From: Pseudomonadota bacterium
GTDB lineage: Bacteria > Pseudomonadota > Alphaproteobacteria > Rhizobiales > Methylopilaceae
Assembly (NCBI GenBank): GCA_023389135.1
Contig: JAEWEX010000342.1
Span: 1 to 5,168, forward strand
Direction: 5' to 3'
Length of the DNA stretch: 5,168 nucleotides
Position numbers and translations under genes: made by a program
Notes under the pieces: generated by a model
Databases searched by the model: none
Told to the model about the DNA's origin: nothing
Seen by the model: only the letters and a program-made list of their open reading frames with translations
Part shown: piece after piece, positions 1 to 4,667 of the stretch
Numbering within the stretch: the stretch's first letter is position 1
Layout of the letters: each line of letters opens with the position of its first letter

Positions 1-806
1 CCCATCATCCGCATGCCGAGCCCGCCCAGCTTGACCGTGACGTTGGGCGTCGCCGCCAGCCGGGCCATGCCCGCGCGCCAGACCGCGAACTGCTCGTCGC
101 GGCGGCCGGCATAGGGCCCGACCGCCAGCGGCCCGCCGGCATGGTCCAGCACGATCGTCGCCGCGGGGAAGGCGTCCGCCAGCGCGGCCAGTTCACCGAG
201 CTGGGTGTGGTAGAGCCAGGCGTCGAAGACGAGCCCGCGGCCGGCGAGCACCGCGAAGCCCTCGCGGAAGCGCGGGTCGGCCATCATGCCCGCCGAGATC
301 GTGCGGCGCGGGTGGGGCGAGGGCGTGCGCACCTCCGGCGCCGCGTCCCACGCCGTCGCCTGGCGCACGCCGACGAAGCGGCCCTGGCCGCCGGCCTCGT
401 GGGCGTCCAGCACGCGGGCGACGTCCGCGCCCAGCATCAGGTCGGCATAGCCGACGATGCCGGCGCAGATGGCGGGCCCGGGCCCGGCGGCGGCGGCCAT
501 GGCGGCGACCGCCTCGGTCTCGCCCACGGGCATCAGCTCCGCCGGGCCGTCGGGGCGGTAGAAATAGCCGCCCTCGACATTGACGGTGGCGACGACGCGG
601 TGGCCGTCGCCGATGTCGGCCAGCAGGTCGGCGGCGAAGTAGGGCGAGCCCGCCCGCTGCCACAAATGATGGTGCGGATCGACGATGACGAGGTCGGGCC
701 CGAGGGCGTCCTCGCGGGTGCGGGCGAGCCAGTCGGGATCGATGGGCAGGTTTGTGATGGCGTTGGGTGCGGCCGGCGCGGCCTGGTCAGATGCCTTCGA
801 GGACAT
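1..806 (-). CDS. Amidohydrolase family protein (COG3618 / Amidohydro_2 type), C-terminus cut off by the window edge
   Basis: This is a metal-dependent TIM-barrel hydrolase of the amidohydrolase-2 group, probably cytoplasmic; relatives open lactones or hydrolyse or decarboxylate cyclic acids. 268 residues are visible and family members usually have about 290-350, so roughly the last fifth is missing. Seen directly: the N-terminal metal-binding motif DPHHHLW at residues 43-49 (H45-x-H47), a GRFVGVRQ strand at 142-149, WLYHTQ at 197-202 (H200), and the barrel strand IVLDHAGGP at 218-226 (H222), which supply the expected metal-site histidines. The later catalytic Asp would lie beyond the edge. 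The start is well fixed: an in-frame TGA lies at 819-821, and no other ATG, GTG or TTG occurs between it and the HxH motif. The start overlaps the upstream SnoaL-like gene by 20 bases with no clear Shine-Dalgarno, suggesting translational coupling. The family is firm; the substrate is unknown. Confidence 0.9.
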   Translation of the reverse strand, partial: MSSKASDQAAPAAPNAITNLPIDPDWLARTREDALGPDLVIVDPHHHLWQRAGSPYFAADLLADIGDGHRVVATVNVEGGYFYRPDGPAELMPVGETEAVAAMAAAAGPGPAICAGIVGYADLMLGADVARVLDAHEAGGQGRFVGVRQATAWDAAPEVRTPSPHPRRTISAGMMADPRFREGFAVLAGRGLVFDAWLYHTQLGELAALADAFPAATIVLDHAGGPLAVGPYAGRRDEQFAVWRAGMARLAATPNVTVKLGGLGMRMM

Positions 807-1212
807 AGTCGTGGTCCATCACGACGAGGCGGTTGTCGAACAGCCACTCGCCGCCGACCTTCTTGATGCGGCAGTCGTAGCGGCCGGGGCCGAGCAGGCG
901 GCTGGCCTCGTTCTGGGTGATGAACACCACCAGGTAGCACTTGGCGGTGGCGCGGTCGCCGTCGACCTCGGTGACGATGTTGGAGATCATGTGGCGCATC
1001 TGGGCGCCGCGCTCGCGGAATTTCGAGAAGCGGGTGGCGAACTCGCGGATGCCGTCATGGCCGGCATAGCGCCCGACCGCCGGGCTCTCCAGCGCGCCGT
1101 CGGGCGCGAAGCAGGCGAGGATGCCCTCCACGTCGCCGCCGTCGAGGGCCCACATGTAGCGCGAGAACAGGTTCTGGATCGCGAGCTGGTCGGCGACCGG
1201 GGGGTTGGTCAT
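787..1212 (-). CDS. SnoaL-like / NTF2-fold protein
   Basis: A complete 141-residue protein with the SnoaL_4 / NTF2-like cone fold, the usual size for a single-domain member. Family members include dehydratases, isomerases and small accessory subunits of dioxygenases, so a fold call does not give a reaction. Seen directly: an N-terminal helix with QNLFSRYMWALDGGD (13-27), then CFAPDGALESP (34-44), GHDGIREF (51-58), RHMISNIVTEVDGDRA (73-88), a strand run from KCYLVVF (91-97), and a YDCRIKKVGGEWLFDNR ending (112-128). Y19, D24 and H74 fall where scytalone-dehydratase-like members keep active-site residues; that assignment is inferred by eye. It lies 37 bases after tctA, has its own ribosome binding site, and its 3' end overlaps the next gene by 20 bases, so it is very probably in the tctBA transcript. 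A small lyase or isomerase acting on the imported compound is plausible but unproven. Confidence 0.88.
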   Translation of the reverse strand: MTNPPVADQLAIQNLFSRYMWALDGGDVEGILACFAPDGALESPAVGRYAGHDGIREFATRFSKFRERGAQMRHMISNIVTEVDGDRATAKCYLVVFITQNEASRLLGPGRYDCRIKKVGGEWLFDNRLVVMDHDYVLEGI

Positions 1213-1222
1213 GGGATCGGTT

Positions 1223-1227
1223 CTCCT
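1223..1227 (-). promoter_or_regulatory. Ribosome binding site for the SnoaL-like gene
   Basis: On the minus strand AGGAG lies 10 bases before the ATG at 1212, inside the 37-base gap after the tctA stop. It supports that ATG and independent initiation of the third gene in the run. The gap shows no hairpin with a T-tract, so transcription probably continues through from tctA. Confidence 0.7.
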
Positions 1228-1249
1228 GTGTCGGTGAAGGCGCGGGCGG

Positions 1250-2785
1250 CTAGCCGCCGGGCGCGCCGGGTTCGGGCAGGTCGCGTCCGGGGGCTGCGAC
1301 CACGGGCTTCTTGCGGAACGCGGCCCACAGCGCCAGCGCGAGCATGACCAGCGTGACGGCGAGGATGGTGCCGGCGATGGGCCGCGTCAGCATGGCCATG
1401 GCGTCGCCGCGGGCGAGCTGCATGGCGCGGCGGAAGTTCTCCTCCATCAGCGGCCCCAGCACGAAGGCGATGATCAGCGGCGCCGGCTCGAAGCCGACGA
1501 TGCGCATGGCGTAGCCCAGCACGCCGAACAGCAGCACCAGCCCGACGTCGAACAGGTTGTTGTTGATGGAGAACACGCCGATGCAGATCAGGCACAGGAT
1601 GGCCGGGTAGAGGTACCGGTAGGGGATCTGCAGGAAGCGCACCCACAGGCCGATCAGCGGGATGTTGAGGATCAGCAGCAGCACGTTGCCGATCCAGAAG
1701 CTGGCGATCAGGCCCCAGAAGATGTCGGGCCGCGAGGTCAGCAGCGCCGGTCCCGGCTGGATGCCGTGGATCAGCAGCGCGCCCAGCATGATGGCCATGG
1801 TGGCGCTGCCGGGGATGCCCAGCGTCAGGGTCGGGATGAAGGCGGTCTGGACCGCGGCGTTGTTGGCGGCCTCGGGCGCGACCACGCCCTCGATGGCGCC
1901 CTTGCCGAATTTCGACGGGTCGCGCGAGGTGCGCTTCTCCAGCGCGTAGGCGATGAAGGCGGCAACCGTCTGGCCGGTGCCGGGCAGGGCGCCGAAGAAC
2001 GCGCCGACGCCGGTGCCGCGCAGCGTCGGCAGGATGGCGCGGCGCACGTCCTGCCGGCTGGGGATCATGGAGCGCAGCGTGATCCGCTTCTGGAGCGGGT
2101 TGCCGTGGACCTCGTCGATGGAGGCGATCACCTCAGCCACCCCGAACAGGCCCATGGCCAAAGCCACGATGTTGATGCCCTCCGACAGCTGCGGCAGGCC
2201 GAAGGTGAAGCGCAGCGCCCCGGACTGCACGTCGGTGCCGGCGATGCCGAGCATCAGCCCGACCACCACCATGGCGAGGCCCTTGACCGGCGAGCCCTGC
2301 GCGATGGCGGCCGCCGCCACCAGGCCGAGCGCCATCAGCGCGAAATACTCCGCCGGCCCGAAGGCGATGGCGGCGCGGCCGATCATGGGGCCGAAGATCA
2401 TCAGCGCCAGGATGCCCAGCGTGCCGCCCACGAAGGACGCCATGGTGGTGGAGAACAGCGCCACGCCGGCGCGGCCCTGCTTGGTCATGGCGTTGCCGTC
2501 CAGGCAGGTGACGGCGGCGGACGGCGTGCCCGGCAGGTTCAGCAGGATGGCGGTGGTGGAGCCGCCATATTCGGTGCCGTACCAGACGCCGGCCAGCAGG
2601 ATCAGCGCCGTGGTCGGCTCCAGGTAGAACGACACCGGCAGCAGCATGGACACCGCCGCCAGCGAGCCGATGCCGGGCAGCACGCCCACCATGGTGCCCA
2701 GCGACACGCCGATGAAGCAGTACAGCAGGTTGGTGGGCGTCAGCGCGGTCTCGAAGCCGAGCGCGAGATTGGAGAGCATCTCCAT
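1250..2785 (-). CDS. tctA: Tripartite tricarboxylate transporter large permease subunit TctA
   Basis: The large (about 12-helix) inner-membrane subunit of a TTT uptake system. With TctB it moves a carboxylate-type solute, delivered by TctC, using an ion gradient. The 511-residue length matches the usual 500 or so. Family signatures seen: GVLPGIG (34-40), YGGSTTAILLNLPGTP (73-88), GALPGTGQTVAAFIAYALEK (265-284) leading to EGVVAPEAANNAA (299-311), TLGIPGSATMAIMLGAL (321-337), GIQPGP (341-346), NNNLFDV (408-414) and EPAPLIIAFVLGPLMEENFR (433-452). Two similar GxLPGxG loops, one in each half, reflect the duplicated architecture of the family. The chain ends in a polar, proline-rich tail (about 491-511). 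The ATG overlaps the tctB stop by one base (TGATG), a coupled-translation junction. The same frame stays open upstream to about 3325, but there it only shadows tctB, so the ATG at 2785 is chosen. The solute cannot be read from the sequence. Confidence 0.96.
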   Translation of the reverse strand: MEMLSNLALGFETALTPTNLLYCFIGVSLGTMVGVLPGIGSLAAVSMLLPVSFYLEPTTALILLAGVWYGTEYGGSTTAILLNLPGTPSAAVTCLDGNAMTKQGRAGVALFSTTMASFVGGTLGILALMIFGPMIGRAAIAFGPAEYFALMALGLVAAAAIAQGSPVKGLAMVVVGLMLGIAGTDVQSGALRFTFGLPQLSEGINIVALAMGLFGVAEVIASIDEVHGNPLQKRITLRSMIPSRQDVRRAILPTLRGTGVGAFFGALPGTGQTVAAFIAYALEKRTSRDPSKFGKGAIEGVVAPEAANNAAVQTAFIPTLTLGIPGSATMAIMLGALLIHGIQPGPALLTSRPDIFWGLIASFWIGNVLLLILNIPLIGLWVRFLQIPYRYLYPAILCLICIGVFSINNNLFDVGLVLLFGVLGYAMRIVGFEPAPLIIAFVLGPLMEENFRRAMQLARGDAMAMLTRPIAGTILAVTLVMLALALWAAFRKKPVVAAPGRDLPEPGAPGG

Positions 2786-3234
2786 CAGAACGGCATCCGG
2801 AAGGCCGGCACCGTCATGCCGAGGCCGAGCGAGAAGATCGCCCAGCACAGCGCGGCCACCACGGTCGCCAGCACCGCGGTTCCGGCGGGCGTGGAGGCGC
2901 GGTCGGCCCGCGACGACACCACCACGGTCGCGAACACCGCCGGCACGAGCCCGAAGGCGCCGAGCGTGGCGATGAAGGCCACAACGCCGGCGAGGATCCA
3001 GAAGGCCGGCCGCCACGCCACCTGCGGCCACGCGCCCGGCCGGCGCAGCGCCATGGCGATCACGACGGCGGACACGCCCATGGCCAGCACGCCCAGCGTC
3101 GCCGGGAAATAGCCCGGCCCCATGCGGCCGGCCGTGCCGATGCGCAGCCCGTAGACCGCATAGAGCAGGAAGAACAGGCCGAACAGGAACACGGCCATGG
3201 CTCCGACGATGTCGGGCATGTTTCGGTTGGTCAT
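2785..3234 (-). CDS. tctB: Tripartite tricarboxylate transporter small permease subunit TctB
   Basis: The small inner-membrane subunit of the TTT system, the partner of TctA. It is 149 residues, normal for this poorly conserved family (PF07331). Hydrophobic segments lie at about 10-30, 43-63, 76-107 (probably a helical hairpin or one long span) and 118-140, giving the expected four-helix pattern. The family hallmark GRMGPGYFP is at 36-44, just before the second helix. It is the first gene of the minus-strand run, and its TGA overlaps the tctA ATG. No good Shine-Dalgarno precedes the ATG at 3234: the best match is a weak AGG about 12 bases upstream. In-frame ATG codons at 3219 and 3198 are alternatives but have no better site, and the second would remove the residues leading into helix 1. 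The gene call is secure; the start is likely but not certain. Confidence 0.93.
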   Translation of the reverse strand: MTNRNMPDIVGAMAVFLFGLFFLLYAVYGLRIGTAGRMGPGYFPATLGVLAMGVSAVVIAMALRRPGAWPQVAWRPAFWILAGVVAFIATLGAFGLVPAVFATVVVSSRADRASTPAGTAVLATVVAALCWAIFSLGLGMTVPAFRMPF

Positions 3235-3354
3235 CGTGGAATTCAGCCTGTTGTGCCCACGCCTCGGTCGCGGTTCCGGCCCGCGCGGCGCGGGGCATTT
3301 CCGCCCCCTGGCGCGCCGCCGCCAAGCACCGCGGGGCGCGGGGACGCGCCCGGC

Positions 3355-3373
3355 CGCGGCCTCCCCGGCCGCG
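3355..3373 (-). promoter_or_regulatory. GC hairpin at the start of the tctBA leader
   Basis: Minus-strand CGCGGCC, loop GGGGA, then GGCCGCG form a perfect 7-base-pair stem with a 5-base loop. If transcription begins near 3380 this hairpin lies within the first 30 bases of the message. It lacks a following U-tract, so it is not a normal terminator; it could stabilise the 5' end or simply reflect GC-rich sequence. It includes one copy of the CCCGGCCGCG direct repeat and part of the other. Confidence 0.4.
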
Positions 3374-3385
3374 TTTCTATCGATC

Positions 3386-3391
3386 TATAAT
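3386..3391 (+). promoter_or_regulatory. Possible -10 element for tctC
   Basis: A perfect TATAAT on the plus strand, about 176 bases before the tctC start. No -35 match exists at the right distance (the bases there are GC-rich), and there is no extended -10 TG. It would need an activator or may be coincidental, since the same bases overlap the -10 of the opposing promoter. A TTGACT at 3398-3403 is another plus-strand -35 candidate but has no good -10 partner. The real tctC promoter is therefore unresolved. Confidence 0.25.
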
Positions 3392-3415
3392 TAAGAGTTG
3401 ACTCCGCCTTGTCAA
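3387..3415 (-). promoter_or_regulatory. Putative sigma-70-type promoter for the tctB-tctA operon
   Basis: Reading the minus strand, a perfect -35 box TTGACA (3415-3410) is followed after exactly 17 bases by AATTAT (3392-3387), matching the -10 consensus at four of six positions including the key A2 and T6. Transcription would start near 3380, giving a leader of about 145 bases before tctB. It lies in the only AT-rich patch of the region. The right arm of the TTGAC/GTCAA dyad lies within the -35 box, so a bound regulator would be expected to block or modulate this promoter. Confidence 0.5.
3398..3415. promoter_or_regulatory. Putative operator: inverted repeat TTGAC-N8-GTCAA
   Basis: A perfect 5-base dyad, TTGAC (3398-3402) and GTCAA (3411-3415), has centres 13 bases apart, a little over one helical turn, as expected for a dimeric helix-turn-helix regulator of the GntR or LysR type. 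A further TGAC at 3423-3426 extends the pattern (GTCA-N8-TGAC from 3411). It covers the -35 box and spacer of the minus-strand promoter and lies just downstream of the plus-strand TATAAT, so one protein here could control both directions. The regulator gene is not in the window. A chance five-base match cannot be excluded. Confidence 0.4.
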
Positions 3416-3430
3416 TGAATTCTGACTGGC

Positions 3431-3474
3431 GTCGCCGGTGCGCCCCGCATCCGTCGCCGTCCGGCGACGATGCG
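3431..3474 (+). promoter_or_regulatory. Overlapping alternative hairpins in the tctC leader
   Basis: The sequence at 3461-3468 (CCGGCGAC) can pair perfectly with GTCGCCGG at 3431-3438, or its core CGGCGAC (3462-3468) can pair with GTCGCCG at 3453-3459. The second fold extends to CGTCGCCG/CGGCGACG and, past one bulged C, to a further CGCAT/ATGCG pairing (3446-3450 and 3470-3474). The two folds exclude each other, an arrangement seen in attenuators, but no leader peptide, U-tract or known riboswitch core is apparent. Confidence 0.35.
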
Positions 3475-3555
3475 CAGGGCGCCGCCCGCCGCACGCGGAC
3501 GGCATGCGTCCGGATCCGCCCGCAGGCGGCGCGGCGCGACCGGCCGAAACGTTCT

Positions 3556-3560
3556 GGAGG
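3556..3560 (+). promoter_or_regulatory. Ribosome binding site for tctC
   Basis: GGAGG lies 6 bases before the ATG at 3567 and 9 bases before the second ATG at 3570. It decides the start of tctC, ruling out the in-frame ATG at 3438, which would add 43 arginine- and proline-rich residues in front of the signal peptide. Confidence 0.85.
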
Positions 3561-3566
3561 AACCCG

Positions 3567-4580
3567 ATGATGAAGACCGATATCCCGGCCACGCGCCCGC
3601 GCGCCGTCGCGCGCCTTGCCGGCCTCGCCGCGGGGGCGCTCGCGCTCGCCGCATTCGCTGCGCCGTCCGCCATGGCCCAGGACTATCCGGCCAAGCCCGT
3701 CACCATGGTGATCGGCTTCGCCCCCGGCGGCGGCAGCGACGTCACCGGCCGCGTGGTCTCCGCCGCGCTGGAGAAGCGCCTCGGACAGCCCGTGGTGGTC
3801 GAGAACCGGCCCGGCGCCGGCTCGACGGTGGCGGCCAAGTACGTCGCCGACGCCGAGGCCGACGGCTACACCCTGATGTACATGTCGTCCGACGGCGTCT
3901 CGCTGGGCGCGGCGCTCAGGCCCGGCCTGTCCTACAGCCCGCTGGAGGACTTCGACTACGTCGCGCGGATCGCCGGCTTCCCCTACATCGTGGCGGTCAA
4001 TCCGGAGCTGCCGGTCAAGTCTCTGAAGGAGCTGGTGGATTACGCCAAGGCCAATCCCGGCAAGCTGCGCTACGGCTCCTCCGGCGTCGGCAGCGGCCCG
4101 CAGATGGCGGCCGAGCTGTTCGCGCATTCCAACGGCATCGAGATGGAGCACGTCGCCTTCCAGGGCGCGGCCCCGGCGGTGACCGCCACCATCGGCGGCC
4201 ATATCGAGGTGGTGCTCGCCGCGCCGTCGTCGATCCAGCAGTTCGGCGAGTCCGGCCAGCTCCGCGTGCTCGGCGTCACCGGCAGCGAGCGGCACCCCAA
4301 CTTCCCCGACGCGCCGACCCCGGTCGAGGACGGGCTGCCCGAGCTGGTGGTCACCATCTGGTGGGGCGTCGTCGCCCCCGACGGCACGCCCGAGCCGGTG
4401 CTGGAGCGGCTGCGCACCGCCATGGCCGAGATCGCGGAGGACCCGGAGGTCGCCGCCCAGCTCAACAAGCTCGGCTACGACGTGATCTATCTCGATCACG
4501 AGGCGTTCGCGACCTTCGCCGCCGAGGACGTGGCGCAGTGGACAGAGACGGCGAAGAACGCCGGCATCACCCTCGACTGA
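3567..4580 (+). CDS. tctC: Tripartite tricarboxylate transporter substrate-binding protein (TctC / Bug family)
   Basis: The periplasmic solute receptor of the TTT system; it captures the substrate and presents it to TctA/TctB. It is 337 residues, typical for the Bug family (PF03401). A Sec signal peptide is clear: basic residues to about R16, a hydrophobic core at 17-32, and cleavage predicted after AMA at residue 37, leaving QDYPAKPV as the mature N-terminus. Family motifs: YPAKPVTMVIGFAPGGGSD (40-58), ENRPGAGSTVAAKYV (79-93), ADGYTLMY (98-105), YSPLEDFDYVARI (123-135), KSLKELVDYAKANPGKLRYG (151-170), a GxGS-type loop (173-177), HVAFQGAAPAVTATIGGHIE (195-214) and WWGVVAPDGTP (265-275). In the family the early GGxxD loop and the second-domain GxGS loop clasp the carboxylate; the ligand itself cannot be read off. 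It is divergent from tctBA rather than in the more common tctCBA order. Either of the two adjacent ATG codons (3567 or 3570) would serve. Confidence 0.96.
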   Translation: MMKTDIPATRPRAVARLAGLAAGALALAAFAAPSAMAQDYPAKPVTMVIGFAPGGGSDVTGRVVSAALEKRLGQPVVVENRPGAGSTVAAKYVADAEADGYTLMYMSSDGVSLGAALRPGLSYSPLEDFDYVARIAGFPYIVAVNPELPVKSLKELVDYAKANPGKLRYGSSGVGSGPQMAAELFAHSNGIEMEHVAFQGAAPAVTATIGGHIEVVLAAPSSIQQFGESGQLRVLGVTGSERHPNFPDAPTPVEDGLPELVVTIWWGVVAPDGTPEPVLERLRTAMAEIAEDPEVAAQLNKLGYDVIYLDHEAFATFAAEDVAQWTETAKNAGITLD

Positions 4581-4588
4581 ACCGCATT

Positions 4589-4622
4589 CCGGTCGGCCTC
4601 CGCTCGCGCGGCGGCGGACCGG
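4589..4622. terminator. First of two tandem hairpins after tctC
   Basis: Arms of 15 bases (4589-4603 and 4608-4622) pair with two mismatches around a 4-base loop TCGC, starting 8 bases after the tctC stop. There is no T-tract after it. It may assist termination or protect the 3' end of the tctC message. Confidence 0.45.
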
Positions 4623-4624
4623 AT

Positions 4625-4661
4625 CTGGCCCCGGGGCGTTCCACGACGCCGCCGGGGCCAG
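4625..4661 (+). terminator. Probable terminator for tctC
   Basis: A perfect 10-base-pair stem CTGGCCCCGG/CCGGGGCCAG (4625-4634 and 4652-4661) continues past one bulged G into an inner stem GGCGT/ACGCC (4635-4639 and 4646-4650) around a 6-base loop. On the plus strand it is followed by TCAGTTTCAG, a weak T-run, consistent with intrinsic termination of tctC. It ends 6 bases from the stop codon of the convergent SDR-like gene, so it may block read-through in both directions, although the minus side has no T-run. Confidence 0.65.
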
Positions 4662-4667
4662 TCAGTT

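Larger units (their letters stand above)
3235..3566. other. Divergent intergenic control region between tctB and tctC
   Basis: These 332 bases contain no credible gene; the open frames crossing them are GC-rich shadows without family signatures. There are three parts. Positions 3241-3373 are extremely GC-rich and form the probable 5' leader of the tctBA transcript, including a 10-base direct repeat CCCGGCCGCG (3349-3358 and 3364-3373) and a strong hairpin. Positions 3374-3426 are an abrupt AT-rich island with promoter elements and a dyad. Positions 3427-3555 are GC-rich again and form the probable tctC leader, with a cluster of hairpins: 3431-3474, 3496-3512 (6 base pairs, 5-base loop) and 3516-3529 (5 base pairs, 4-base loop), plus the palindrome CGGATCCG (3511-3518). 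In such GC-rich DNA short hairpins arise often by chance. Confidence 0.75.

Noticed and set aside
141..1347. Plus-strand frames (141-866 and 685-1347) opposite the amidohydrolase and SnoaL-like genes
   Set aside because: They have no domain signature or ribosome binding site. The minus-strand frames have clear family motifs and explain the same bases.
1766..3112. Plus-strand open frame of 448 codons antisense to tctA and tctB
   Set aside because: Its composition is rich in Gln, His, Arg, Gly and Ala with no motif, as expected for the complement of GC-rich membrane protein genes. The sense-strand frames carry unmistakable TctA/TctB signatures.
1250..3325. A single open frame of 691 codons that could suggest a TctB-TctA fusion or a TctA with a long N-terminal extension
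   Set aside because: The part upstream of 2785 is arginine- and alanine-rich and runs in a different frame from the genuine tctB, whose membrane helices and GRMGPGYFP motif occupy the same bases. TctA is already full length from the ATG at 2785.
3349..3373. Direct repeat CCCGGCCGCG, two copies, as a possible iteron or CRISPR-like array
   Set aside because: There are only two 10-base copies in low-complexity GC-rich sequence, with a period of 15 bases and no further units. It is better seen as part of the hairpin at 3355-3373.
3239..3422. Two GAATTC palindromes (3239-3244 and 3417-3422) flanking the leader as possible element ends
   Set aside because: The flanking bases are not repeated, no target-site duplication or transposase is present, and six-base palindromes are common.
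3438..3566. Upstream in-frame ATG (3438) as the tctC start
   Set aside because: It would place 43 arginine- and proline-rich residues ahead of a normal signal peptide and has no ribosome binding site, while GGAGG lies 6 bases before the ATG at 3567.
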